A stretch of DNA of 64,000 nt. It comes from Rhizobium aethiopicum. GTDB lineage: Bacteria; Pseudomonadota; Alphaproteobacteria; Rhizobiales; Rhizobiaceae. Shown in pieces: positions 7,441-16,038 of this stretch; the first letter of the stretch is position 1; the number at the start of each line of letters is the position of its first letter. Under the pieces are notes generated by a model. It saw only the letters and a list, made by a program, of their open reading frames with translations, was not told where the DNA came from and ran no database searches. Made by a program: the position numbers and the translations under genes. The DNA lies in assembly GCF_014197535.1 (NCBI RefSeq), contig NZ_JACIFV010000013.1, positions 62,001 to 126,000 of the forward strand, given 5' to 3'.

Positions 7441-8221
7441 GATTCCGCTGAGGAGCGTCCTTCATGGTTAATCGCACGACTGTTTCGTGTCAGCGCCATG
7501 ACAGGAAAAGGCATTAAAAAACAATAGCTTGCGGAAGGATGCTTTCCCATTGCGCGACTCTGGCCAAACCTTTGCGGATCACGCCCGAGTCAAGAAGATT
7601 TTTATTTTTTTTCTTTCTTTGCGTGTCAAAATAGCCCGAACGGGGAATCTCGTTGATTCAACTGCGATTCTTTTTTGACGCTAGTGTGACGCCCGAAAAG
7701 GGCGGCCGGAGTCAATGGCCGCATCTTAATTTTGCGTAAAATTCATCGTTGATCTTGCCATTTGATCCTGCCTAAATGGCGTCCAACAGAGGGCGCGGAC
7801 ATCACCTGCAGAGTTCGGTCTTAACTGCCACGTCGGCAGGGCGATGAATTTGTGCCATCTGTTACGGAGCCTTGCGCTTCCGTTTTTTCAAGCACTTGAC
7901 GGATTTGGGCCGTAACGTGGCTGTTACGGGGCAGGGATGTTTTGTGCCTATGGCAACCACACGTTTAACGTGAGGCTGCCGGATAGGGATAGTAATATTG
8001 CGTTCGGGCTGGTCGGCCGAAAACGAGGATTGACCGACAGCCTGGCACGGAAAGCCGATGAAGGCGCCGCATGAATGCGGTACCTGCACGGGCTTCTGTG
8101 TCGTGTTTGAGTGAACCGGCAGGCGAGTGGCTTCATGAGGATGCCGCCAGCCCGTCAAAGCGGGGAATGATCGGGCGGCTGTTTTAGCGGAGGCCGCCCG
8201 GTGGAATTGAAAGGCGGCATT
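7441..8221 (+). promoter_or_regulatory. Long dnaA upstream region with GANTC cluster
   Basis: About 780 bases lie between the rpsT terminator and dnaA without a convincing gene. The first 273 bases hold seven GANTC sites, the CcrM methylation sequence: 7441, 7556, 7587, 7645, 7655, 7666 and 7709 (5-base starts). A T-rich tract runs 7599-7620. Three copies of GTTACGG or its complement lie at 7861-7867, 7910-7916 and 7923-7929. I found no consensus TTATCCACA DnaA box. The region probably carries the dnaA promoter and cell-cycle control; whether it is also part of the origin cannot be judged. Confidence 0.6.
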
Positions 8222-9772
8222 ATGCAGATGAATACGATGATGGCGGGCGGGCTCGACAATGGGGATGCGGCACCGCAAGCGTTCGGCTCCATGCGCCAGG
8301 AAGTGGGGGAAGCTAAGGCGGAAATGAAGCAGAGCATTTTGTTTGAGCGCGTCAGCGCGCGCTTGAAGGCCCAGGTCGGTCCTGACGTCTATGCCAGCTG
8401 GTTTGCCAGGTTGAAGCTGCATTCAGTATCGAAGAGCGTTGTTCGCCTTTCGGTTCCCACGACCTTCCTGAAGTCGTGGATCAACAATCGTTATCTCGAT
8501 CTCATCACCGGTCTGTTCCAGGCCGAAGACCCGGAAATCCTGAAAATCGAAATCCTGGTGCGCACCGCAACGCGCAGCGGCATGAAGGCCGTCGACGAGG
8601 TGGTCCAGCCCGAGCCGGCTGCTCCCGCGCAGATGCGCCGTCCGCCGAGCGCCCAGCCGGCCGGTCAGGCCGTCCAGCAGGCAGTTTCGGCCGTTGCCGC
8701 CGCAAGGCCCACAAGCCTCGGAACGCCGCTGTTCGGTTCGCCGCTCGACAGCCGCTTCACCTTCGATACCTTCGTGGAAGGCAGCTCGAACCGCGTCGCG
8801 CTTGCGGCTGCCAAGACGATCGCGGAAGTCGGCTCCGGCGCCGTACGGTTCAATCCGCTCTTCGTCCATTCGACGGTCGGACTCGGCAAGACTCATCTCT
8901 TGCAGGCGATCGCCAATGCGGCGGTGCAGAACCCGCGGGCCCTGCGCGTCGTCTACCTGACGGCCGAATATTTCATGTGGCGCTTCGCCACGGCGATCCG
9001 CGACAACGACGCGCTGACGCTGAAGGATTCATTGCGCAACATCGATCTCTTGATCATCGACGACATGCAGTTCCTGCAGGGCAAGATGATCCAGCATGAG
9101 TTCTGCCATCTCCTGAATATGCTGCTCGACAGCGCCAAGCAGGTCGTCGTCGCCGCCGACCGCGCGCCATGGGAGCTGGAGTCGCTCGATCCGCGCGTCC
9201 GCTCGCGCCTGCAGGGCGGCGTTGCCATCGAACTCGACGCGCCGGATTACGAAATGCGCCTCGAAATCCTCAAGCGGCGTCTGGCCGCGGCCCGGCTCGA
9301 GGATCCGTCGCTCGAAATTCCGGCAGATCTGCTTCAGCACGTCGCCCGCAATATCACGGCCAGCGGCCGCGAACTCGAAGGCGCCTTCAATCAGCTGATC
9401 TTCCGCCGCTCCTTCGAGCCGAACCTGTCGATCGAGCGCGTCGACGAATTGCTCGCCCATCTCGTCGGTTCGGGCGAACCGCGCCGCGTGCGCATTGAGG
9501 ATATTCAGCGCATCGTCGCCAGGCACTACAACGTCTCGCGCCAGGAACTGGTCTCCAATCGCCGCACCCGCGTCATCGTCAAGCCGCGCCAGATTGCCAT
9601 GTATTTGTCGAAGACGCTGACGCCGCGCTCCTTTCCGGAAATCGGCCGCCGCTTCGGCGGGCGCGATCACACGACCGTGCTGCATGCCGTGCGCAAGATC
9701 GAGGAGCTGATATCCGGTGACACCAAGCTTTCGCACGAAATCGAGCTGCTGAAGCGGCTGATCAACGAATAA
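8222..9772 (+). CDS. dnaA: Chromosomal replication initiator DnaA
   Basis: DnaA binds origin boxes and melts DNA for replication start. Domain I begins at LFERVSARLKAQVGPDVYASW. A variable Pro/Ala/Gln-rich linker follows, then the AAA+ domain with P-loop STVGLGKTHLL and Walker B LLIIDDMQFL, and a C-terminal DNA-binding domain IV with the signature GGRDHTTVLHAVRKIEE. The start is uncertain. GTG 8201 (523 aa, GCGGAGG upstream), ATG 8222 (516 aa, AAGGCGG upstream) and ATG 8324 (482 aa, starting right before domain I) are all possible. The P-loop's first Gly (usually GGVGLGKT) is Ser here. A terminator follows immediately. Confidence 0.97.
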   Translation: MQMNTMMAGGLDNGDAAPQAFGSMRQEVGEAKAEMKQSILFERVSARLKAQVGPDVYASWFARLKLHSVSKSVVRLSVPTTFLKSWINNRYLDLITGLFQAEDPEILKIEILVRTATRSGMKAVDEVVQPEPAAPAQMRRPPSAQPAGQAVQQAVSAVAAARPTSLGTPLFGSPLDSRFTFDTFVEGSSNRVALAAAKTIAEVGSGAVRFNPLFVHSTVGLGKTHLLQAIANAAVQNPRALRVVYLTAEYFMWRFATAIRDNDALTLKDSLRNIDLLIIDDMQFLQGKMIQHEFCHLLNMLLDSAKQVVVAADRAPWELESLDPRVRSRLQGGVAIELDAPDYEMRLEILKRRLAAARLEDPSLEIPADLLQHVARNITASGRELEGAFNQLIFRRSFEPNLSIERVDELLAHLVGSGEPRRVRIEDIQRIVARHYNVSRQELVSNRRTRVIVKPRQIAMYLSKTLTPRSFPEIGRRFGGRDHTTVLHAVRKIEELISGDTKLSHEIELLKRLINE

Positions 9773-9796
9773 TCGGTGGACCTGTCGGGAAATTTG

Positions 9797-9830
9797 ACGG
9801 CTGGAAGCGATTCCAGCCGTTTTCCTTTAT
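9797..9830 (+). terminator. Rho-independent terminator of dnaA
   Basis: A 10-bp perfect stem, ACGGCTGGAA (9797-9806) and TTCCAGCCGT (9811-9820), with a GCGA (GNRA-type) loop and a T-rich tail. It starts 25 bases after the dnaA stop. Confidence 0.92.
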
Positions 9831-9895
9831 AAGCTTTTTATTCTATACCTCCCCGCGTCCAAGAAGAGCGCCGAACGGCGCATGGGAGGGAATGA

Positions 9896-10978
9896 ATGAG
9901 TTTCGAAAAGATCGCCGTTCTCGGCCTCGGCAAGGTCGGGCGGCTGGCGGCAACGCTTTTGCATGAAGGCGGCTTCAAGGTCATTGGTGTCGATGCGCAG
10001 CTGCCCCTGGGCGAGCTGCCCTTTACATGCCGCGCAGGCGACATATCCGATCCGCAGGTGATCGGCGAACTGCTCTCGAACGTTGAGGCGGTGCTGTCTT
10101 GCCTGCCCTATCACCTGAACATCGAGCTGGCTCGCGCTGCCCATCTTGCCGGCATTCATTACTTCGATCTGACGGAAGACGTCCCAACCACCAATTTCAT
10201 CATCGAACTGTCGAAGACCGCCCGCGGACTGATGGCGCCGCAATGCGGCCTGGCGCCCGGTTTCGTCGGCATCGTCGGCGCAAGCCTGGCCGACGGCTTC
10301 GATCGCTGCCGATCGATCCGCATGCGCGTCGGCGCCCTGCCGCAGCATCCGACGGGTCTTCTCGGCTATGCCTTCAACTGGTCGCCGGAAGGCGTCGTCA
10401 ACGAATATCTGAATGATTGCGAGGTCATCGAGGGCGGCGTGCGCAAGCTCGTCTCGCCGATGGAGTGGCACGAGACCATCTATGTCGGTGGTGTCAAGCT
10501 CGAAGCCTTCACGACATCGGGCGGCCTTGGCACCATGTGCGACACCATGCTCGGCAAGGTTGACAATCTCGACTACAAGACCATGCGTTATCCCGGCCAT
10601 ATGGAGCTGATGAACTTCTTCTTCCATGAGCTCTTGATGCGCGACAAGCGCAAGCTCGCCGGCGAGATCCTGACCAATGCCAAGCCGCCTGTTGAAGACG
10701 ATGTCGTCTATGTCCATGTCGCCGCGGAAGGCACGGAGAACGGCAGCCTGCGCCGCAAGGAGTTCGTGCGCGCCTATTACCCGATCGAAATTTCCGGCGC
10801 CCGTCGCACGGCAATCGCCTGGACGACCTCGGCCTCTGTCGTTGCCGTCATCGAGATGGTCCGCGACGGCCTGCTGCCGGCGACCGGTTTCCTGCACCAG
10901 GAGCATATACCGCTGGAGATGTTCCTGAAGACGCCGACCGGCAGCCTGTTTAAGGCTGGCGCCACCAGCCACGGCTGA
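9896..10978 (+). CDS. Saccharopine dehydrogenase family protein
   Basis: A 360-residue oxidoreductase with an N-terminal Rossmann fold (LGLGKVGRLAATLL, about residues 9-22). The saccharopine-dehydrogenase architecture is visible, including the CLPYH turn after the second strand and a long C-terminal domain. LYS9-like proteins make or split saccharopine, but many bacterial paralogues act on other carboxy-amine or opine-like substrates. No lysine-pathway neighbour is present, so the substrate is unknown. ATG at 9896 follows GGAGGGAATGA. The gene is convergent with hemW. Confidence 0.85.
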   Translation: MSFEKIAVLGLGKVGRLAATLLHEGGFKVIGVDAQLPLGELPFTCRAGDISDPQVIGELLSNVEAVLSCLPYHLNIELARAAHLAGIHYFDLTEDVPTTNFIIELSKTARGLMAPQCGLAPGFVGIVGASLADGFDRCRSIRMRVGALPQHPTGLLGYAFNWSPEGVVNEYLNDCEVIEGGVRKLVSPMEWHETIYVGGVKLEAFTTSGGLGTMCDTMLGKVDNLDYKTMRYPGHMELMNFFFHELLMRDKRKLAGEILTNAKPPVEDDVVYVHVAAEGTENGSLRRKEFVRAYYPIEISGARRTAIAWTTSASVVAVIEMVRDGLLPATGFLHQEHIPLEMFLKTPTGSLFKAGATSHG

Positions 10979-11039
10979 GATATGTTTTCCGGCGCGGACG
11001 GCGATGTCGCTGCCGCGCCCGGATCAACCTCGTTGGATG

Positions 11040-12242
11040 TCAGCAGGCGAGATCGGCCACGACGGAATCGAGGATCAGCATGCCCGATGGCGTGCAGCGC
11101 AGGCGCGAATTGCCGATCCGCTCGACGAATTTATGTTCGAGCAGGAATTCCTCGCGTTTCGGGTCGAGCTCACGGCCCGAAAGCTGCTGCCAGCGGGCGA
11201 GATCGACGCCTTCCCTCAGGCGCAGTCCCATCAGCAGCAGCTCGTCCGACTGTTCCTCAAAACCGAGCCGCTCCTGGTCGAGAATGCCGTGGCCGTCCCG
11301 CTCGACCATCTCGAGCCAGGCTTCCGGCTTGCGCTCGGTCGCCGTCGCGATCTTCTCATACCCGCGCGTCAGCCGGCCGTGCGCGCCCGGGCCGACGCCG
11401 GCATAATCGCCGTAACGCCAGTAGGTCAGGTTGTGGCGGCTTTCGGCACCCGGCCTGGCATGGTTGGAGACCTCATAGGCGGGCATGCCCTCACGCGCCG
11501 TGATCTCCTGCGTCGCCTCGTAGAGCAGGGCCGATTGTTCGCCGTCCGGCACGATCAGCTTGCCTGATTTGTGCAGACCGAAGAAGGGCGTGCCTTCCTC
11601 GATGGTCAGCTGATAGAGCGACAGATGGTCGACCGCATAGGAGATCGCTTCCTTCAGTTCCTTCTCCCATTCCGCGACCGTCTGCTCCGGCCGGGCATAG
11701 ATGAGGTCGAAGGACATGCGCGGGAAAATGTCGCGCGCCAGCCGGATCGCCTTCAGCGCGTCGGCGACGTCATGCAGCCGGCCGAGGAATTTCAGATCGC
11801 GGTCGTTCAGCGCCTGTACGCCGAGCGAGACGCGGTTGACGCCGGCCGCCCGGTAGCCGCGAAACCGTTCAGCCTCGACGCTCGACGGGTTGGCCTCCAT
11901 GGTGATTTCGATACCGGCGGGCACATGCCAGTGCCGTGCGATGCCGTCGAGAATGGCAGACACCGTCTCCGGCTTCATCAGCGACGGCGTGCCGCCGCCG
12001 AGGAAGATGCTCGTCACCGTCTTCGGCCCGCTCATCGCCCGGACTGCCGCCATCTCCTTCAGAAAGGCTGATGCAAAGCGCTCCTGATCCACCGGCTGAT
12101 GGCGTACATGGCTGTTGAAGTCGCAGTAGGGACACTTCGCCGCGCAGAAGGGCCAATGCACATAGACGCCGAAGCCGGGCTCGCCGGTATCGGGCAGCAG
12201 CGCGGCGTCGCGCGAGAGGCTTGGCGTATCGAAATTGCCCAC
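11040..12242 (-). CDS. hemW: Radical SAM heme chaperone HemW
   Basis: A 400-residue radical-SAM protein. The cluster motif is CAAKCPYC (Cys33, Cys37, Cys40) followed by Asp-Phe, so the fourth cysteine typical of the oxygen-independent coproporphyrinogen oxidase HemN (CxxxCxxCxC) is missing. This is the known distinction of HemW, a heme-binding protein thought to deliver heme. The glycine-rich SIFLGGGTPS follows at about residue 78. The start is GTG (12240-12242), with GGAGG 14 bases upstream inside the rdgB end, so translation is probably coupled to rdgB, which ends 9 bases earlier. Confidence 0.93.
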   Translation of the reverse strand: MGNFDTPSLSRDAALLPDTGEPGFGVYVHWPFCAAKCPYCDFNSHVRHQPVDQERFASAFLKEMAAVRAMSGPKTVTSIFLGGGTPSLMKPETVSAILDGIARHWHVPAGIEITMEANPSSVEAERFRGYRAAGVNRVSLGVQALNDRDLKFLGRLHDVADALKAIRLARDIFPRMSFDLIYARPEQTVAEWEKELKEAISYAVDHLSLYQLTIEEGTPFFGLHKSGKLIVPDGEQSALLYEATQEITAREGMPAYEVSNHARPGAESRHNLTYWRYGDYAGVGPGAHGRLTRGYEKIATATERKPEAWLEMVERDGHGILDQERLGFEEQSDELLLMGLRLREGVDLARWQQLSGRELDPKREEFLLEHKFVERIGNSRLRCTPSGMLILDSVVADLAC

Positions 12243-12251
12243 GAACAGATC

Positions 12252-12896
12252 TTATGCCTCCAGGCAGGTTTCGACGAAAAGTTTGAAGGCACGGGCCCGA
12301 TGCGACAGCGCCTGCGGCTTGCCGACATTCCAGCCGTGTTTCTCCTCGCCGCTCATTTCTCCGAAGGTGACGGCATAACCCTCGGGCTGGAAAACCGGAT
12401 CATAGCCGAAGCCTTGGGTGCCGCGCGGCGGCCAGACGACATGGCCTTCCACCTCGCCGCGGAAAAGCTCGGTATGCCCGTCCGGCCAGGCAAGGCAGAG
12501 CACGCTGACGAAACGCGCCCCGCGCTGTTCCGGCGTCGTGGCGCCGGCGTCCTGCAGCGCCTTTTCCACCTTAGCCATCGCCATGTCGAAGTCGCGCGTG
12601 CCGTCTGCCCTTTCCGCCCAGTTGGCGGTGTAGACGCCGGGATCGCCGCCGAGCGCGTCGACCACCAGGCCGGAATCATCCGAAAGCGCCGGCATGCCGG
12701 CGGCATTGGCCGAGGCGACCGCCTTGATCGTCGCATTCTCCTCGAAGCTCGTACCGGTTTCGTCAGGTTCGACGAAATTCAGTTCGGCCGCCGATTTTGC
12801 GGTGAAGCCGAGCGGCCCGATCAGTTCCTGGATCTCGCGGATCTTGCCGGCATTGTGGCTGGCGACGACGATGGTTTTGGTTTCGAGCTTGCGCAT
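12252..12896 (-). CDS. rdgB: XTP/dITP diphosphatase RdgB (HAM1 family)
   Basis: A 214-residue nucleotide-pool sanitising enzyme that hydrolyses non-canonical purine triphosphates (dITP, XTP) to monophosphates. The N-terminal SHNAGKIREI substrate-binding motif, the LSDDSGLVVDAL segment around residues 68-79 and the C-terminal SHRARAF motif (about residues 198-204) are all present. ATG at 12894-12896. The TGA of the preceding VOC gene (12897-12899) directly abuts this ATG, so rph, the VOC gene, rdgB and hemW look like one tightly packed operon. Confidence 0.97.
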   Translation of the reverse strand: MRKLETKTIVVASHNAGKIREIQELIGPLGFTAKSAAELNFVEPDETGTSFEENATIKAVASANAAGMPALSDDSGLVVDALGGDPGVYTANWAERADGTRDFDMAMAKVEKALQDAGATTPEQRGARFVSVLCLAWPDGHTELFRGEVEGHVVWPPRGTQGFGYDPVFQPEGYAVTFGEMSGEEKHGWNVGKPQALSHRARAFKLFVETCLEA

Positions 12897-13322
12897 TCAA
12901 ATATCCTGTTCGATGCCCCAGATTTTAGCTTCCGCGCATTCCAGGCTGTTGCCGGCAGGGTCGCGGAAATAGATCGAGCGGCCGCCATTTGGCCAGTGCA
13001 CCTCGGATTCGATCGCGATCTCAGCCGCCTTCAGCCGTTCGGCCATCGCATCAATATTGCGACCGGACACCCGGAAACAGGCATGGCCTTGCCCGGTGGT
13101 GCCGTGCGGCGGCACCTGCAGCGCGTCGGGTGCCGGCGGCTTTATCGTTTCCTCGGGGTTGAAGATCAGGAGAACGCCTGGGCCACAGCGGAAGAAGACA
13201 TGTCGGTTGCCGGCGCGGGTGATCTTTTCAAGCCCAAGAACGTCCCCGTAGAACGTCTCGGCCTGATCGAGATCGCGCGCATAGAGCGCCGTTTCCAACA
13301 TGCCTTCCAGCATGGCGTTCAT
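12897..13322 (-). CDS. VOC-family (glyoxalase/bleomycin-resistance fold) protein
   Basis: A 141-residue protein with two beta-alpha-beta-beta-beta modules. It begins MNAMLEGMLETALYARDL and ends in a typical second half with SIYFRDPAGNSLE (116-128). Metal-ligand-like positions (His41, His80, Glu128) are present, so a metal-dependent lyase or dioxygenase is possible; the substrate is unknown. The start overlaps the rph stop as ATGA (13319-13322), which fixes it and implies coupled translation. It sits inside a nucleotide/RNA maintenance operon (rph-VOC-rdgB-hemW). Confidence 0.88.
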   Translation of the reverse strand: MNAMLEGMLETALYARDLDQAETFYGDVLGLEKITRAGNRHVFFRCGPGVLLIFNPEETIKPPAPDALQVPPHGTTGQGHACFRVSGRNIDAMAERLKAAEIAIESEVHWPNGGRSIYFRDPAGNSLECAEAKIWGIEQDI

Positions 13323-14038
13323 CCTGCAATCGCCTCTTTCTGCAGGGCGACGAGTTCGCCGATGCCGTTCTTGGCAAGCCGCATCAGCGAGCTGAATTCC
13401 TCTTCGCTGAACGGCGTGCCTTCGGCCGTGCCCTGGATTTCGACAATGCCGCCGGCGCCGGTCATGACGAAGTTCGCATCGGTCTCGGCCGAGGAATCCT
13501 CGAGATAATCGAGATCGATGACCGGCTGGCTGGCGAAAACGCCGCAGGAGATGGCGGCGACGTGATCCTTCAGGACCCGCTCGACCTTGATCATGTTGCG
13601 GCTTTCCATCCATTTCAGGCAGTCGTAAAGCGCGATCCAGCCGCCGGTGATCGAGGCCGTTCGTGTGCCGCCATCGGCCTGGATGACGTCGCAATCGAGC
13701 GTGATCTGCTTTTCGCCGAGCGCCTGCAGATCGACGACGGCGCGCAGCGACCGGCCGATCAGCCGTTGAATTTCCTGGGTGCGACCGCCCTGCTTGCCGG
13801 CGGCGGCCTCGCGCTTCATGCGCTCGCCGGTCGCCCGCGGCAGCATGCCGTATTCGGCCGTGACCCAGCCCTTGCCGGTGTTGCGCAGCCACGGCGGCGT
13901 CTTTTCCTCGAGGCTTGCGGTGCAAAGCACGTGCGTATCGCCGAATTTCACCAAGCAGGAGCCTTCCGCATGCTTGGAAAAATTGCGCTCGAACGAGACC
14001 TTGCGCATCTGGTCGGTTTTTCTGCCTGAAGGCCGCAT
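13319..14038 (-). CDS. rph: Ribonuclease PH
   Basis: A 239-residue phosphorolytic 3'-to-5' exoribonuclease that trims tRNA 3' ends, the usual length. It begins MRPSGRKTDQMRKVSFERNF, with the conserved TEYGMLP-like segment TAEYGMLPRAT (60-70) and the phosphate-binding GGRTQEIQRLIGRSLR region (84-99). ATG at 14036-14038 follows AGGAG. The reading frame stays open far upstream, but that part is antisense to hrcA and unlike any RPH. It is divergent from hrcA, an arrangement common in rhizobia, with 126 bases between the starts. Confidence 0.97.
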   Translation of the reverse strand: MRPSGRKTDQMRKVSFERNFSKHAEGSCLVKFGDTHVLCTASLEEKTPPWLRNTGKGWVTAEYGMLPRATGERMKREAAAGKQGGRTQEIQRLIGRSLRAVVDLQALGEKQITLDCDVIQADGGTRTASITGGWIALYDCLKWMESRNMIKVERVLKDHVAAISCGVFASQPVIDLDYLEDSSAETDANFVMTGAGGIVEIQGTAEGTPFSEEEFSSLMRLAKNGIGELVALQKEAIAG

Positions 14039-14097
14039 TCTTATCTCCTGGAGTTGTTGACCGCTTCTACGATTGGCCGTGCTCATTTGCAAATTCC

Positions 14098-14127
14098 CTT
14101 TTGCCACGGGTGCGAGTTTGACTATAT
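14098..14127 (+). promoter_or_regulatory. Predicted promoter of hrcA-grpE
   Basis: CTTTTG (14098-14103), 18 bases, then CTATAT (14122-14127). The -10 is an exact match to the rhizobial consensus and the -35 is weaker. It ends about 38 bases before the hrcA ATG. No CIRCE inverted repeat is visible here. Confidence 0.5.
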
Positions 14128-14164
14128 TTTCGGGAGCATCATCAGCGTGGGTTTGAAAAGGTTC

Positions 14165-15253
14165 ATGGGCATCAGGTCGACGTCGGTTTCGGATGCCGTT
14201 GCTGCACTGGACGAGCGCTCCAGAGAAATTTTCCGCCGCATCGTCGAAGGCTATCTCGAAAGCGGCGAGCCGCTCGGCTCGCGCAATCTGTCGCGACTGC
14301 TGCCGATGTCGCTGTCGCCGGCCTCGGTGCGCAACGTCATGAGCGATCTCGAAGAGCTCGGTCTCATCTATTCCCCGCATGTCAGCGCCGGCCGGCTGCC
14401 GACCCAGATCGGGCTGCGCTTCTTCGTCGATGCCTTCATGCAGATCGGCGATCTCTCCGCCGAGGAGCGCGCCAATATCGATCGCCAGGTGCGGGCCGAA
14501 AGCGGCGGCAATCCGGTGGAATCGATGATGAACGAAGCGAGCCGCATGCTCTCCGGCATCTCGCGCGGGGCCGGCCTCGTCATCACCTCGAAAAGTGATC
14601 CGGTGCTGAAACATGTCGAGTTCATCCGGCTTGAACCGACAAAGGCGCTCGCCGTGCTCGTCGGCGATCACGATCAGGTGGAAAACCGTATCATCGAACT
14701 GCCGGCGGGCGTCACCTCCTCGCAGCTGACGGAGGCGGCGAATTTCCTCAACGCGCACATGTCCGGCCAGACGCTGCCGGAGCTGCGCAAACAGTTAAGC
14801 CGGCTGAAGGATGATGTCCGTCACGAACTCGATGCGCTCTCGCGCGATCTTGTCGAGCGCGGCATCGCCGTCTGGGCTGGCAGCCCGGACGAGGGAAAGC
14901 CCGCCCAGCTGATCATCCGCGGCCGCGCCAACCTGCTCGAAGGCCTCGCCGGCGCCGAAGATCTCGACCGGCTGCGCATGCTGTTCGACGATCTCGAAAA
15001 GAAGGACAGCCTGATCGAGCTTCTCAACCTGGCCGAAAGCGGTTCAGGCGTGCGCATCTTCATCGGTTCGGAAAACAAGCTCTTCTCTCTGTCCGGCTCG
15101 TCGCTCATCGTCGCGCCCTATCGCGACGATGACGACCGGATCGTCGGCGCGGTCGGCGTCATCGGCCCGACGCGGCTCAATTATTCCCGCATTGTGCCGA
15201 TGGTGGACTACACCGCCCAGCTCGTCTCCCGCCTGTCGCGCAATCCGCTTTGA
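14165..15253 (+). CDS. hrcA: Heat-inducible transcription repressor HrcA
   Basis: A 362-residue repressor that binds CIRCE elements before groESL-type operons and is tuned by GroEL. The N-terminal winged helix (RSREIFRRIVEGYLESGEP, then LSPASVRNVMSDLEELGLI) is followed by a GAF-like core and the C-terminal IGPTRLNYSRIVPMVDY signature. The start at ATG 14165 (AAAAGG upstream) gives the usual rhizobial N-terminus; in-frame upstream codons to 14054 are possible but unlikely. grpE follows 110 bases downstream, the classic hrcA-grpE pair. Confidence 0.95.
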   Translation: MGIRSTSVSDAVAALDERSREIFRRIVEGYLESGEPLGSRNLSRLLPMSLSPASVRNVMSDLEELGLIYSPHVSAGRLPTQIGLRFFVDAFMQIGDLSAEERANIDRQVRAESGGNPVESMMNEASRMLSGISRGAGLVITSKSDPVLKHVEFIRLEPTKALAVLVGDHDQVENRIIELPAGVTSSQLTEAANFLNAHMSGQTLPELRKQLSRLKDDVRHELDALSRDLVERGIAVWAGSPDEGKPAQLIIRGRANLLEGLAGAEDLDRLRMLFDDLEKKDSLIELLNLAESGSGVRIFIGSENKLFSLSGSSLIVAPYRDDDDRIVGAVGVIGPTRLNYSRIVPMVDYTAQLVSRLSRNPL

Positions 15254-15363
15254 CGTCATCACTGACGAAGCCGCGGAATTTTCGCTTCTTCGTCACGCAG
15301 ACTTGATTTTTTCCGGTCAAACCTCGATATCGGGCGCATCTGAAATACCAACCGGAGACCGTC

Positions 15364-15999
15364 ATGACCGATGAAACGACGAAAAACGGACCTGACGCAA
15401 CTGCGGCCAACGCCGCAGCCGACGCTGCCGTCAACGTCGAAACTGCCACTGTCGGGCAGGAGGAGGCAAACCAGCCGGATCCGCTCGACCTCCTGAAGGC
15501 CGAGAATACCGAGCTGCGTGACCGCTATCTGCGCCTTGCCGCCGAGATGGATAATCTGCGCCGCCGCACCGAGCGCGAGGTCAAGGATGCAAAATCCTAT
15601 TCCGTCGCCGGTTTCGCCCGCGACATGCTCGCCGTCTCGGACAATTTGCGCCGGGCGCTGGACGCCATCTCTCCGGAGACCAAGGCCACGGCCGATGCCG
15701 GCCTCACCACCCTGATCGAAGGTGTGGAGATGACCGAGCGCTCGATGCTCTCGGCGCTGGAGCGCCACGGCGTTCGCAAGCTGGAGCCGGTTGGCCAGAA
15801 ATTCGATCCGAATTTTCATCAGGCGATGTTCGAGGTGCCGAACTCCGAAGTGCCGAACAATACCGTCGTCCAGGTCGTGCAGGCCGGCTTCACCATCGGC
15901 GAACGCGTCCTACGGCCGGCTATGGTCGGCGTTGCCAAGGGCGGCCCGAAGCCGGTCGAGGCCGAAATCAATTCCGTCTTCGACGAGAAGGACGCCTGA
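15364..15999 (+). CDS. grpE: Nucleotide exchange factor GrpE
   Basis: A 211-residue DnaK cochaperone. A low-complexity Ala/Asp-rich N-terminus (1-35) leads into a long helix beginning about LLKAENTELRDRYLRLAAE (46-64), then the beta-wing ending VLRPAMVGVAKG (181-192). GrpE speeds ADP release from DnaK in stress protein folding. ATG at 15364 follows GGAGACCGTC. It is downstream of hrcA in the same direction. Confidence 0.96.
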   Translation: MTDETTKNGPDATAANAAADAAVNVETATVGQEEANQPDPLDLLKAENTELRDRYLRLAAEMDNLRRRTEREVKDAKSYSVAGFARDMLAVSDNLRRALDAISPETKATADAGLTTLIEGVEMTERSMLSALERHGVRKLEPVGQKFDPNFHQAMFEVPNSEVPNNTVVQVVQAGFTIGERVLRPAMVGVAKGGPKPVEAEINSVFDEKDA

Positions 16000-16008
16000 G
16001 GTCGTTTT

Positions 16009-16029
16009 CCTTCTCCGCCTCGGAGAAGG
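16009..16029. terminator. Hairpin between convergent grpE and nucleoside hydrolase
   Basis: CCTTCTCCG (16009-16017), loop CCT, CGGAGAAGG (16021-16029) form a 9-bp perfect stem in the gap between the two stop codons. No clear T run follows on either strand, so its role as terminator is uncertain. Confidence 0.45.
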
Positions 16030-16038
16030 AAAGAAAAA

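Noticed and set aside
7441..8221. Origin of replication next to dnaA
   Set aside because: No consensus DnaA box (TTATCCACA) was found by eye, and in many alphaproteobacteria the origin is near hemE; only the promoter/GANTC evidence is kept.
14039..14164. CIRCE element (TTAGCACTC-N9-GAGTGCTAA) before hrcA
   Set aside because: No such inverted repeat is present in the gap; HrcA probably acts on groESL elsewhere.
13319..14758. Extended 479-codon reading frame covering rph
   Set aside because: Only the last 239 codons match RNase PH, and the extension is antisense to hrcA; the AGGAG and ATG at 14036-14038 mark the real start.
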